From positions 186,001 to 250,000 of the forward strand of contig MBPM02000096.1 of assembly GCA_001695595.3 (NCBI GenBank): DNA of 64,000 nucleotides. The letters are read 5' to 3'. The position numbers were made by a program, and so were the translations under genes. The notes below the pieces were generated by a model. That model made no database searches, was not told the DNA's origin, and was given only the letters and a program-made list of their open reading frames with translations. This stretch comes from Plasmopara viticola (lineage: Eukaryota > Oomycota > Peronosporomycetes > Peronosporales > Peronosporaceae). Below are positions 30,824 through 43,546 of the stretch, piece by piece (within the stretch, counting starts at the first letter, position 1; the number at the start of each line of letters is the position of its first letter).

Positions 30824-33408
30824 ATGGACACCGAAGCCAGTTGCCCTTTCTTAGAGTCAGCGCAAGCTGATTGTGAGATGGGTGAGCTGATTCTACGTCC
30901 ATCCTCCCCCGCACGTACCCACGACCCATCGCCTAAAGAAGGTTCTGCAACCCTACCAAGCGACAGTTCAGCTGGGTCCGTACCCAACAACCCAGATGCC
31001 GGTGGGATTCACGGTTCCATCGAAGCTTCGTGTTTATGCACGGACCAGGGTAGTAACGCTGGTTCTGTGTCGCAAGCCTCGCACGAAACAAGTGATGGCA
31101 TGATCGTGCAGCTGCGGGTCACGCCTGCGCACAAGCCAACTGCTTCGCAGGATTTTGTGGAAGATGTGCAGCCCAACAGCGACACACGCCAATATACGCC
31201 ACCAACTAACGCCAGTGCTCTCCCGCAAACCGCAGCAACTCGCACGCGTTCGACTGCGAGCGCACCAACGCGCATGCCAACGCTTCGTGCCCTGCTTCAA
31301 CGTTCTACGGAGATCCGCCGCGACAACGTTGAGGCACCCGCCCCGCCGCGTGTCGAGATGCCCCGCCCCAAGGCGATGGACATCGAAACCATTGATGCTC
31401 TTTATGAAGCCGGAGGCGATTGGAGCCAACTCGCCGCCTCGATTGACCGAGCTCGTCCATACGCGCTGCCTCGTGCACGCTATGTAATGGTCATCGAGAC
31501 TGGACACGCCTTCCAGCGCACTGCACCAAGCAAAATCCTCGCGTCGTTGCTCAAGGACCAGGGCAACCCTGTCGTACAACACCAAATCGACCAGCAGCAA
31601 CTAGGTCAGCTGACCAAAGCTCCCGGCGGCAACATCCGCGTCAAGGTGAAGACGAAAGAAGCCTGCCAGAGTCTTGCTGGCCAGGAAGTCAAGATCCTCG
31701 GAGGCAGGTACCGATTCGGCGGGTTTGACATCCTTGCCGACCGCTTCTTTATTGATGTGTCAAGTGTCGACAGTGACTTCGATGCTGATCTCATGTTGAA
31801 TTCTTCGAGCTCGGTACGCAGCCGATCTACGGCACTTTCCGCGATGTAAATCTGGACGCGGTGATCACCACCGCCACTTGGCGTGTGTACTTCCGCTCTA
31901 GCCATTGCCCTCCGGAGCTCGTGATAAGTGGTACTGTGTGCGACCAGCTCGTTTTTGCTGGACGCATTTACCCAGTACACACAAAGAACGCTCCGTTTCC
32001 AACCCAACGCATGTCGTTCGGTCAGCGCTCAATCCACGCGCTCGACTTAGCTAGAGACGGTGGTCCATCCTCCGACACTAGCCAAAGGCGGCCAGATAAA
32101 TGCCCGTCGCAGCCATCTTATGCTGCCGTGGTACGTCGTGGCGTGCAGGAAACGTCGCTCCAACGATCGATCCGTGAAGACTCTGCCGCGACCACTGCTA
32201 TCGTTGCAGCACCGACTGATACCTTAGAGCCTAGTGAGCTGTCCCTAAGCACTGCAGGCTCCCAAGTCGTGTCGCCACCAAGCAGCCCGACATCGTCTCC
32301 GTTGCTCTTGCTCCCACCACCACCGACTGCCCAATCTGAGTTGGTGCCCAGGGTCGGTGGCAAACGCAAAGGCAAACGTTCACGTGCTGATGAAGACTTT
32401 GCCAATATGCTGATGAAATCTCGTCCGAAACCTCTCCCCGGCGTCACGACAAGCAACTACTTCGACGTGCTCAGCAATGTCGAGGTCGAGTTTGACTGCT
32501 GCCCAGCAACGCTCGATGAGGTCGAGATCCCACGGTTTCAAATTGTGCCACGCAAGGTGCAGGCGCCGCGCAACCTGACTGACAGCAAAGAAGCCAGTCA
32601 CTTTCTGACCAAACACCACACCAGAGTGGTGAAAACCAAAGAGCCTACTCCAATCCAAGAGATTGTCAGCGAGATGGAGGCTACTGAACAGACAGCCGAT
32701 CTCCAGCTGCTTCCGGATCGCTTGGCCGCCGCCGACACCATGGTGAGTGGCCTTCGCAAGTCGCTTCGCACGACGAACAACCCCGACACGCTGACGTTCA
32801 TGGGGTCCGTTAAAGCTCCAATGGCGTTCAACACCGCGCTCTTGCGTGAGATGCGTGAGCTGAGCCCCAGCGTCACCGAGCTGGCCCAGCTTCACATGAT
32901 CAATCGCATCTTAAGCGCGACCGACAACACCGAAACGAATACGTTCGCTCGCAAGTGGGCCAAGTATCTCGGCACCAAGGTGCCTAAGACGCGTGACGGT
33001 GTATTCCGATGCGTTGCCCAGTGGTGGAACAACCCGGACACACCAACTATTGTGCGTGCGACTAGGGCGCTGTCCCTCTTTGAGTTGATGTTGATGTGCA
33101 CAGCGCCCCAGATCTTTGAAAAGGACTACTGGCTCCAGCGTCTGACCGGGTGGTCGGTGCCTTGGATACCAGCGCACAACCGACGTCTTCTTCACCCCAA
33201 TATGTTGTTGGTCCTGCTTCGCTCCGAGATCGGCACACACTGCTTCAAGATTTGGGAAGCAGTCCAGTGGCAAGGGGATATACTCGAAGACCTCGAGTAC
33301 CTTCGTGACTGCGGCCATTACTTCCCAGAGAACGCGGATGTGCTCCAGCTCCAGCAAGTCGACGGTCAGTCTGTGCTTGTGACTGGACCGCTCGCCTTAA
33401 GGTGCTAA
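30824..33408 (+). pseudogene. LINE ORF1, frameshifted, copy B
   Basis: ATG chosen because MDTEASCPFLESAQ starts the conserved frame in copies B, C and D. An upstream extension exists only by reading antisense through the tRNA gene. A 4-nt deletion at about 31799 (TTGAATTCTTCG versus TTGAAACGCTTCTTCG) shifts the frame inside the second RRM-like unit, and the proper frame resumes to the stop at 33406-33408. Otherwise nearly identical to copy A. Confidence 0.85.
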
Positions 33409-33409
33409 G

Positions 33410-36400
33410 GTGGTCCCACGCGTGGACGCACCCGAGGTCTCGTGGCAAGAAGTCAGCTTGCTGACCGTTAATACCAACGGGATCAAGAAAAACGGGCACC
33501 TACTAATAGAGAATTTGCTCGAGAAGCACAGCCTCTCTTGCATCCAGGAGACCAAATTCCGCGATTGCCACCATCTTGACACCTTCAAATTTAACCTTCA
33601 GGCCCGTTTCAGGCACAAGCTATTCGTCAGCGACCCTGGTGCAGTCAGTGCCACACAGACAACACACCGATCTGGCGGAGTGCTCACTGTGCTTCGCTAC
33701 GACTTTCCAGGCTTCGATGCGGCCGAAGAGCTTCGCGAGCTGACTGTCCGGGACGCTATCTAGTTGTTCGATTGGTGGTCGTCAGTGCACCTGTGTACAT
33801 CCACAATGTGTACTCGCCGGTGGACGACCACGAAAAAGCTGTGTTCTTCAACCATCTTCCAGTGGACCGCTTTGAGGACAATGCAACGCACATAGTCCTC
33901 GGCGATTTGAACACGCCGCTGAACCCCAGCCTCGACTCATCCCAGCCACGCTTGCTTGCTCGCCCGGGCCGCAGCGCTTGTATGAGCTGGCTGAGCCAGC
34001 TAGGTGTCGTAGATGCCTGGCGGATCCACCACCAAGACGAGCGCATATACACTGGCCCCCAGCCGAGGCAGAACCGACTTGATTATGCTATGTTGTCGGA
34101 AGACTTCTGCAACGCGTTGTACGGCGACTCTAAGTACTTTGAGCCCAAAGGTGCTGGTGACCACCTGGCGCACACAGTAACCTTGCGCTCGGTGTCTCAA
34201 CTCCACGGATATGGCTACTGGCGCTTTCCGGAGTATCTTCTTGAATACTCCGATGTTGTCGATGCCATCTGTGGCGAAGCCCGACAGGTGCTCGAGAATC
34301 TCCAGGCTGCATCGAACCCAGGCAAAGTCTGGGAGCAGTGGAAGAAATTTATGCGGCGCCAGATACAGGCCCTCCAACGTAAGCTACGCAGCCAAAACGA
34401 CGTCGCCATTACAGCTGCACAAATCACGCTAGACCAAGCAGCAATGCGGTACCATAACAAGCGAGACGCAACCTCCCAAGAGGCCTTTCGTGCTGCACTA
34501 GAAACATACCGCGACTGCGTGACCCGGTCTCGCTGCTACAACCAAGACTCGGCCTTTGACTTTCAAGTTCAGAAGGCCGAGACGTCTTCCACGTACTTCT
34601 TCCGTCCGATCGACCCATCACTCCGACGGGTCAGCATTGAACAAGTTCGGACTCCCAGCGGCGACATCTCGCAAAACCCAGCGGACATCTCAGCATGCTT
34701 TCGGGCCCACTGGGGTTGTATCATGGGCGATGCTGCCAATCCTGCCGGACCATTACCACCCATCAATCCCAGCAGCCGACGAAAGCTGTTGAACACGATT
34801 GACAAGCGTCTAACAACCGATGAACAAGACCGTCTCAACGCCCCGATTTCCGGAGCCAATCTTGCTGACGCGCTCAAGCATATGAAGACCAACTCCGCGC
34901 CTGGCATGGACGGTCTCACAGCTGGCTTCTATCAGGTCGCGCCCGACGTTTTCGGGGAATGTCTGAGCATAGTGTTCAATTATCAGTTGGCACGAGGTGA
35001 GCTCCTCCCTTCCCAGCGCAAGTCGGCTGTGTGCATGTTGCACAAGAAAGGCTCGCGTGACGACCCCGGAAACTTTCGGCCGATCTCGCTCATTGGCGTT
35101 GACGTGAAGGCGTTATCCAAGGTCTTGACCTACCGCCTCCAGCACTGCCTTCCTGAGCTTATACACACCGACCAGAAGGCGTTCGTCAAGGGTCGGTCTA
35201 TTCATCATCATGTGCGGTTCATGGCCGATCTGCAAGACCTCACGACTGCACGCGACGAAGAAGCCTACGCTTTGTTTCTCGACTTCGAGAAGGCGTACGA
35301 TCGGGTCGACTGGGACTACATGTTTCAAGTGCTCGATCGCATGGGTTGCGGCGGCGCCTTCACCAACTGGGCGAGGTTGCTTTACACCGCCCCACAAGCA
35401 CACCTCTTGCTCAACGGTCACATCCAGCCGCCGATTTTCCCCACAAGAGGAGTCAAGCAAGGCGACCCACTCTCAGCGCTGCTGTTTCTTATGGCTATCG
35501 AGCCACTGGGGAACCTGCTCCGACAGCATGAAGAGCATGGTGTTTGCCTCACCGAAGACCACACCGCCACCAGCGTCTTTTTTGCTGATGACACAACGTT
35601 GCTCTCTGGCTCGGTGTCCGGCATCCAGGCACAGCTTGACCTGGTTCAGCTGTACTGCGATGGCTCCGGAGCCAAGCTCAACTATGCCAAATGCGTGCTT
35701 ATGCCTCTAAACCGACGGACAAACCCTCCTTGTTTTCCTGGTGTCAAGTTGCTCCAGCGTGGTGAGACGGTCAAGTTTCTGGGCATCCTGTTTGGTCAGG
35801 ATCCTGTTGAAAACGCCATCATAGAGCTCTTGGACAGGCGATTCTACGAAGGTTTCTCCAATGGTTTCGTCGCGCTCGCACCTTGCGAGGACGCCTGCTG
35901 GTTGCGCTAACAATGGTGCTTTCTCGGTTGTGGCACTACACTGTGCATGTGCCAATCCCGCAGCGGATCGTTAAGCAGTGGCAGTCCACGCTCAACCGCT
36001 TTGTACTTGCACGTCGCTACGAACGCAACGCCAAACACGTCCAGCTGATTCCCAAGGAGTTTCTGTATCAACCTCGCTCCGACGGTGGTCTGTCAGTACC
36101 CAGCATCGAAGCCTCACTTAAGCGTCAAAAGCTCAGCGTGCTGCTCCAGTTCATCGCTGCGTCGACCTCGTCCCAATGTAACTGGACCACACCAGGAGTC
36201 GTGCTTCTGTCGCTTGTGCTGCCCACTTGGGGTCCCCGGCGTCCTCTCGACTATCTTACGGTTAGCCCATGCGCCACGGCGCTCTGCTGCGGTGGGATGT
36301 GTTGTCACAGTGGTGGCGCCAAGTCTGGCGTCTATGGTATATGACCAAGTGGGAAGTCACATGGCGAGACCTCGCCCCCCTCGCCCGCCTCGGCTATGTG

Positions 36401-37544
36401 CTGAACCAACCGATTTGGTTCCACGCCGACGCTGATTCCAGTTTGAACTCGCCGCCCGTGTTAGCAGCTCAAAAGTACAGCGGCGTAGTCTTTGCATGGT
36501 TGCCGAGCCCCAGCGCAGCTACCGCCAGCACACCGCAACAACTTTCAAACTTCGGTGTCTTGCTGACTTCTTGAATGCTGGCGGTGCATGGCCGGATGCT
36601 GATGCGTTTGCGCGCGGACACATTGACTACCGGCTCACGTCAGTCCCTGTGTACCAACAGTACCAGTGGCTCCGACGCCTGCATCACGAAGCCACACAAG
36701 TCTTCGAGCGACTACGGGATCTATGCGCCAATACACCGCTTCCGCCTCCAGGCGTGTCCTGGGTGTGTCCCACTGCACCATACGTTGGCGTGCGCGTGGG
36801 GGAACGCGTCTGTGTTGCGCCCTTAGTACCACGTTCCCAGTTGCTCCTGCTTGTGTGGAAGATCCCCACGCTCACGAAGCCACACCCAATCCAGCTGCAC
36901 GATGAGCACGCCACAACAATCGACATCAAAGTTTTCGTGACACAGTCCAAGCGTTTACGTCGGCTGCTGCTTCCTGTATACGAAGATCTGCAATTCCGAC
37001 TCGCCTTCCGTCTGTTGCCAGTGCGTTCACGATTCTCTTTTCTGCGCGAGGCGCATCCCGGCATCATCTACTGCGTACGCAGCGGATGCAACGCAGTGGA
37101 AACAGAGCGGCACCTGTTCTTTGAGTGCGTTTACCAGCCGAGCTATGGCCAGTTCTGTTTCGTGACTGGTCAGCTTTCTTCGTCACCACACCGACATGGC
37201 TCGACATCGCCCTTGGTCGCCCACCAGCCCTTACATCCGCTTGGCACGACCATGCCGCCGTGGTTCATGATCTGTGGCAGATCACACGTTGCATCACGCT
37301 CCACTTGCTGTGGACAGTGCGCAATGACGGATTGTTCCGCCAGCGTGAGCTTTTGCCTCTGGTGCCTGCGCTTCGGGTCGTGTACACCACACTTAGTGCC
37401 CACGTGCGTGCATGCAAACGTAGGGTGTACGACGAAGACCAGCAAGCATCGCTCCAGTCTGTGCTGACCCGGCTCCGATGCTCTCGCTCGATGGGTGCCT
37501 TTATGCGCACCAACGCTCCGCTGTTTGCTGTGCGTTTCCTGTAG
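33410..37544 (+). pseudogene. LINE ORF2, frameshifted, copy B
   Basis: Endonuclease and RT motifs are as in copy C, including FADD at about 35582. Losses relative to copy C: one C near 33748, one C near 35855, one C near 36266, one T near 36436 and one T near 37130, all in short homopolymers. The central frame still carries most of the endonuclease and the complete RT core (33772-35910). The pattern fits either young pseudogene decay or uncorrected long-read indels. Confidence 0.87.
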
Positions 37545-38573
37545 CCGTCCCTACTTCTACCAACACTTCGCCTTAGCCGTCCCTACTTCCAACACCAACG
37601 CTTCGCCTTAGCCGTTTTTCGCCGGCGGACTCAATTCGGCTCCAAAATTGGCCAAAATTTCGGTTTACCTGTGATACTGTATATGAATTTTACAGAATAT
37701 CATGTCCCGAAGTGATCGGCTTTGACGGGGATAAGTCTGACAGGTCAGAAGATTATTTTAAGAGCGATCGATTTTCGGAGGGGATAAGATCTAGAGGTGA
37801 TTTTGTGATCGATTTTCGGAGGGGATAAGATATAGAGGTGATTTTGTGCCTCATAACACACATCCTCACTTTCCAATTTTCCTCCAAGTACCCAAGTCAA
37901 GCCGATCAAGCCCCAAGTAGCCAGGATGAACTCAACCAGCAACCAGTGCTTCCCCAGGGCCCCCCGACCAAGACGACTGGACCGAGGTCGGAGACTAGAC
38001 GGTCGTCGCCAGGGCCCGAAAGGGTGACGGGCGGCCTGAGCCTGACTCTCGATCCAGTCGCTGCGGTAGAGGACCCTGTGGTCGAGGCGCTGCATCAGGG
38101 CTGCGCGTCCAAAGAGTGAGCCTCCACTTCTCCACTTCAGTTTCGGAGACTAGAGGGTCGTCGCCAGGGCCCGAAAGGGCGACGGGCGGCTCGAGCCCGA
38201 ATTCTGTTGTGGAGTTAGTGGTTGACTGCTCTAAGCCGGCGTGTCTGCAGCGGACCGAGAGCTGGAACACCGGCTTCGCTTCCCGCAACGACGGACAAGG
38301 CTTCGAACTGTACATGGAAGGTCAATACTTTGCTAGGTAGGTCAACTATCACGTCCAAGTGGAAATCCGCGAAACCAGCAGAAACACTGGTCCCGGTGAA
38401 GGATTGTGAAATAAAATCAATCACTTCTATCCGGCCGATCAAAGTGCTTGTCACACCAAACGATTAGAAGAAAACCTCAAGTTAACCTGTAGACAGGTAG
38501 TAGATTGTATATTAGTTAAACGACGTAGGCATAGAGAAGTGGAAGTCGTATTAAGTAATACAGACTACTTGAA
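37545..38573 (+). other. LINE copy B 3' untranslated region
   Basis: Same organisation as copy A: 32-bp repeat pair with a diverged second unit, 41-bp repeat pair, two hairpin units and the conserved terminal ~250 bp. Confidence 0.75.
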
Positions 38574-38744
38574 CTCGGCCATCGTGTCCTCGGCATGATG
38601 AGAATTGTTTATTAGAAAAAATACGGAGATACACCGGCAAAATAAAATCAATTTAGTGAGGAACTCATTGCGAGATAAAACAAGTTAATGTGTTCAGGTA
38701 GTGACATTTGTATGTTTTAGTAAAATTGATTGTCGAGTAGTTGT

Positions 38745-38821
38745 GACACGAGTGGGATTCGAACCCACGCCCGAAGACTGGTGCCTAAAACCAGCGCCTT
38801 AGACCATTCGGCCATCGTGTC
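38745..38821 (-). tRNA. tRNA-Leu(UAG), D-loop variant
   Basis: CCATTCGG on the plus strand: one A-box base changed (GAATGG). Class I; counterpart of 7785-7861. Confidence 0.88.
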
Positions 38822-38976
38822 CTCGGCATGATGAGAATTATTTATTAAAACAAATACGAGAGAAACACCGGCAAATAAAATCAATTTGATGGAGTACTCA
38901 TTGCGAGATAAAACAAGTTTATGCGGTCAGGTAGTGACATTTGTATATTTTGGTAAAATGATTGACGGTGTGTTGT

Positions 38977-39053
38977 GACAGGAGTGGTATTCGAACCCAA
39001 GCCCGAAGACTGGTGCCTAAAACCAGCGCCTTAGACCACTCGGCCATCGTGTC
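38977..39053 (-). tRNA. tRNA-Leu(UAG)-like, T-arm and acceptor variant
   Basis: Counterpart of 8243-8319 with the same two T-stem breaks plus an acceptor change (GACAGGA). Probably inactive. 5' half duplicate at 39058-39083. Confidence 0.68.
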
Positions 39054-39239
39054 ATCGGCCTTAGACCACTCGGCCATCGTGTCCTCGGCATGATGATAAT
39101 TATTTATTAAAACAAATACGGAGAAACACCGGCAAAATAAAATCAATTTAATGGAGTAGTCATTGCGAGATAAAACACGTTATTGTGGTCAGGTAGTCAC
39201 ATTTGTATGTTTTAGTAAAAGTGATTGTCGAGTAGTTGT

Positions 39240-39316
39240 GACACGAGTGGGATTCGAACCCACGCCCGAAGACTGGTGCCTAAAACCAGCGCCTTAGACC
39301 ACTCGGCCATCGTGTC
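39240..39316 (-). tRNA. tRNA-Leu(UAG)
   Basis: Canonical; class I. 5' half duplicate at 39321-39346, absent from the counterpart at 8506. Confidence 0.95.
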
Positions 39317-39502
39317 ATCGGCCTTAGACCACTCGGCCATCGTGTCCTCGGCATGATAATAATTATTTATTAAAACAAATACGGAGAAACACCGGCAAAA
39401 TAAAATCAATTTAATGGAGTAGTCATTGCGAGATAAAACACGTTATTGTGGTCAGGTAGTCACATTTGTATGTTTTAGTAAAAGTGATTGTCGAGTAGTT
39501 GT

Positions 39503-39579
39503 GACACGATTGGGATTCGAACCCACGCCCGAAGACTGGTGCCTAAAACCAGCGCCTTAGACCACTCGGCCATCGTGTC
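39503..39579 (-). tRNA. tRNA-Leu(UAG), upstream flank replaced by S3
   Basis: CGATTGGG variant (outer T-stem G-A). Confidence 0.85.
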
Positions 39580-39580
39580 C

Positions 39581-40126
39581 TCACCGACGCAAGTCGACGG
39601 CTACCCAACATCTGACAACACTACGTCAGCCAAGCCAAGCTCGTTGGCTTTGATGTTGACAATGGCTTCCGGAAGATTGACCGGATCGTTCGTTACTGTC
39701 GTCAAGCCGTCCCCAAGTCAGGATGGAGCATTCACCTGCCTCAACTTCGCTGTAACCTCTTCGACAGCAATGGTGCAGGATACCTCGCATTCGCTCGACG
39801 GGTGCTTCCCATGCCCAAAGTCGTTCTTGCCCGTGATGTTAACCTCGTCGGGGTGTACAAGAAGAACATGCGAGGTCACTGCTTTGCTATGCAGGTCAAC
39901 GTTAAAGGTGAGGTAATTTTTCGCGAACATAGCATCAATATTGGTCTCGGTGAGAACTTATGGTCTCGTACAATAAGTTTTATCCGACCGATCAAAGTGT
40001 TTGTCACATCTAACGACTAGAAGTCCCCCTCACATTAGCCTATAGCAACGTAGTAATATTGTATGTTATTATTCGACGTAGGCATAGAGAAGTCTAAGTC
40101 GTAATCAGTAACATAGACTACTTGAA
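39581..40126 (+). mobile_element. S3, short non-autonomous tRNA-targeting element
   Basis: 546 bp, same start TCACCGACGC and same end as S1. The internal 136-aa frame has lost its start (ATCTGA in place of ATGTGG). Target duplication at 40127-40142, followed by spacer that S1 and S2 lack. Confidence 0.8.
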
Positions 40127-40296
40127 CTCGGCCATCGTGTCCTCGGCATGAAGGAATTATCTATAAAGACAAATACAGAGAAACACCGGCAAAACAAAAT
40201 CAATTCGATGGTGTAGTCATTGCGAGATAAAACAAGTTAATGTGGTCAGGTAGTGACATTTGTATGTTTTAGTAAAAATGATTGTCGAGTAGTTGT

Positions 40297-40373
40297 GACA
40301 CGAGTGGAATTCGAACCCACGCCCGAAGACTGGTGCCTAAAACCAGCGCCTTAGACCACTCGGCCATCGTGTC
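40297..40373 (-). tRNA. tRNA-Leu(UAG), T-stem wobble variant
   Basis: GTGGAATTC; class I. Confidence 0.9.
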
Positions 40374-40529
40374 CTCGGCATGACGAAGATTATTTATAAA
40401 AACAAATACGGAGAAACACCGGCAAAATAAAATCAATTCAATGGAGTACTCATTGCGCGATAAAACAAGTTAATCTGTTCAGGTAGTGACATTTGTATGT
40501 TTTAGTAAAAGTGATTGTCGAGTAGTTGT

Positions 40530-40606
40530 GACACGAGTGGGATTCGAACCCACGCCCGAAGACTGGTGCCTAAAACCAGCGCCTTAGACCACTCGGCCAT
40601 CGTGTC
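40530..40606 (-). tRNA. tRNA-Leu(UAG)
   Basis: Canonical; class I. 5' half duplicate at 40611-40636. Confidence 0.95.
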
Positions 40607-40790
40607 ATCGGCCTTAGACCACTCGGTCATCGTGTCCTCGGCATGATGAGATTTATTTAATAAAACAAATAGAGAGAAACACCGGCAAGTAAAATCAATT
40701 TAATGGAGTACACATTGCGAGATAAATCAAGTTAATGTGGTCAGGTAGTGACATTTGTATATTTTGTTAAAATGATCGACGGTGTGTTGT

Positions 40791-40867
40791 GACACGAGTG
40801 GGATTCGAACCCACGCCCGAAGACTGGTGCCTAAAACCAGCGCCTTAGACCACTCGGCCATCGTGTC
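40791..40867 (-). tRNA. tRNA-Leu(UAG), upstream flank replaced by LINE C
   Basis: Canonical; class II. LINE C begins two bases past its 5' end. Confidence 0.95.
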
Positions 40868-40958
40868 CACTTCTCAATTTGCCTCGTCGTGCTCAAGTCG
40901 ACCAAGTCAAGTTTCGAAGTATCCAGTTTTTCAAGCACCCAAGCAAGCCTTTCCACCA

Positions 40959-43545
40959 ATGGACACCGAAGCCAGTTGCCCTTTCTTAGAGTCAGCGCAA
41001 GCTGATTGTGAGATGGGTGAGCTGATTCTACGTCCATCCTCCCCCGCACGTACCCACGACCCATCGCCTAAGAAGGTTCCGCAACCCTACCAAGCGACAG
41101 TTCAGCTGGGTCCGTACCCAACAACCCAGATGCCGGTGGGATTCACGGTTCCATCGAAGCTTCGTGTTTATGCACGGACCAGGGTAGTAACGCTGGTTCT
41201 GTGTCGCAAGCCTCGCACGAAACAAGTGATGGCATGATCGTGCAGCTGCGGGTCACGCCTGCGCACAAGCCACCTGCTTCGCAGGATTTTGTGGAAGATG
41301 TGCAGCCCAACAGCGACACACGCCAATATACGCCACCAACTAACGCCAGTGCTCTCCCGCAAACCGCAGCAACTCGCACGCGTTCGACTGCGAGCGCACC
41401 AACGCGCATGCCAACGCTTCGTGCCCTGCTTCAACGTTCTACGGAGATCCGCCGCGACAACGTTGAGGCACCCGCCCCGCCGCGTGTCGAGATGCCCCGC
41501 CCCAAGGCGATGGACATCGAAACCATTGATGCTCTTTATGAAGCCGGAGGCGATTGGAGCCAACTCGCCGCCTCGATTGACCGAGCTCGTCCATACGCGC
41601 TGCCTCGTGCACGCTATGTAATGGTCATCGAGACTGGACACGCCTTCCAGCGCACTGCACCAAGCAAAATCCTCGCGTCGTTGCTCAAGGACCAGGGCAA
41701 CCCTGTCGTACAACAGCAAATCGACCAGCAGCAACTAGGTCAGCTGACCAAAGCTCCCGGCGGCAACATCCGCGTCAAGGTGAAGACGAAAGAAGCCTGC
41801 CAGAGTCTTGCTGGCCAGGAAGTCAAGATCCTCGGAGGCAGGTACCGATTCGGCGGGTTTGACATCCTTGCCGACCGCTTCTTTATTGATGTGTCAAGTG
41901 TCGACAGTGACTTCGATGCTGATCTCATGTTCAAACGCTTCTTCGAGCTCGGTACGCAGCCGATCTACGGCACTTTCCGCGATGTATTCTGGACGCGGTG
42001 ATCACCACCGCCACTCGGCGTGTGTACTTCCGCTCTAGCCATTGTCCTCCGGAGCTCGTGATAAGTGGTACTGTGTGCGACCAGCTCGTTTTTGCTGGAC
42101 GCATTTACCCAGTACACACAAAGAACGCTCCGTTTCCAACCCAACGCATGTCGTTCGGTCAACGCTCAATCCACGCGCTCGACTTAGCTAGAGACGGTGG
42201 TCCATCCTCCGACACTAGCCAAAGGCGGCCAGATAAATGCCCGTCGCAGCCATCTTATGCTGCCGTGGTACGTCGTGGCGTGCAGGAAACGTCGCTCCAA
42301 CGATCGATCCGTGAAGACTCTGCCGCGACCACTGCTATTGTTGCAGCACCGACTGATACCTTAGAGCCTAGTGAGCTGTCCCTAAGCACTGCAGGCTCCC
42401 AAGTCGTGTCGCCACCAAGCAGCCCGACATCGTCTCCGTTGCTCTTGCTCCCACCACCACCGACTGCCCAATCTGAGTTGGTGCCCAGGGTCGGTGACAA
42501 ACGCAAAGGCAAACGTTCTCGTGCTGATGAAGACTTTGCCAATATGCTGATGAAATCTCGTCCGAAACCTCTCACCGGCGTCACGACAAGCAACTATTTC
42601 GACGTGCTCAGCAATGTCGAGGTCGAGTTTGACTGCTGCCCAGCAACGCTCGATGAGGTCGAGATCCCACGGTTTCAAATTGTGCCACGCAAGGTGCAGG
42701 CGCCGCGCAACCTGACTGACAGCAAAGAAGCCAGTCACTTTCTGACCAAACACCACACCAGAGTGGTGAAAACCAAAGAGCCTACTCCAATCCAAGAGAT
42801 TGTCAGCGAGATGGAGGCTACTGAACAGACAGCCGATCTCCAGCTGCTTCCGGATCGCTTGGCCGCCGCCGACACCATGGTGAGTGGCCTTCGCAAGTCG
42901 CTTCGCACGACGAACAACCCCGACACGCTGACGTTCATGGGGTCCGTTAAAGCTCCAATGGCGTTTAACACCGCGCTCTTGCGTGAGATGCGTGAGCTGA
43001 GCCCCAGCGTCACCGAGCTGGCCCAGCTTCACATGATCAATCGCATCTTAAGCGCGACCGACAACACCGAAACGAATACGTTCGCTCGCAAGTGGGCCAA
43101 GTATCTCGGCACCAAGGTGCCTAAGACGCGTGACGGTGTATTCCGATGCGTTGCCCAGTGGTGGAACAACCCGGACACACCAACTATTGTGCGTGCGACT
43201 AAAGCGCTGTCCCTCTTTGAGTTGATGTTGATGTGCACAGCGCCCCAGATCTTTGAAAAGGACTACTGGCTCCAGCGTCTGACCGGGTGGTCGGTGCCTT
43301 GGATACCAGCGCACAACCGACGTCTTCTTCACCCCAATATGTTGTTGGTCCTGCTTCGCTCCGAGATCGGCACACACTGCTTCAAGATTTGGGAAGCAGT
43401 CCAGTGGCAAGGGGATATACTCAAAGACCTCGAGTACCTTCGTGACTGCGGCCATTACTTCCCAGAGAACGCGGATGTGCTCCAGCTCCAGCAAGTCGAC
43501 GGTCAGTCTGTGCTTGTGACTGGACCGCTCGCCTTAAGGTGCTAA
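40959..43545 (+). pseudogene. LINE ORF1, frameshifted, copy C
   Basis: ATG at 40959 (MDTEASCP). One A is missing in GCCTAAGAAGG near 41071 relative to copy B. A second change, GATGTATTCTGG for GATGTAAATCTGG near 41988, shifts the frame again in the second RRM-like unit. From 41998 to 43545 the C-terminal part is open. Confidence 0.85.
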
Positions 43546-43546
43546 G

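Larger units (their letters stand above)
30746..38573 (+). mobile_element. LINE copy B
   Basis: 7.8 kb. Begins GCCTCGTCGTGCTC directly after CTCGGCCATCGTGTCC and lacks the 12-nt leader ACTTCTCAATTT seen in copy C, so it is slightly 5'-truncated. Ends GACTACTTGAA, followed by the duplicated target at 38574-38589. The 5' UTR is only about 78 nt. Both ORFs are broken, mostly by single-base losses in homopolymers. Confidence 0.95.
38574..40868 (-). repeat. tandem tRNA-Leu array, block 2 (7 genes)
   Basis: Starts with the LINE B target duplication (38574-38589). Gene order and variants match 7614-11072 with tRNA 8015 and one S-element unit missing, so blocks 1 and 2 share a duplicated LINE-plus-downstream segment. 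Confidence 0.95.
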
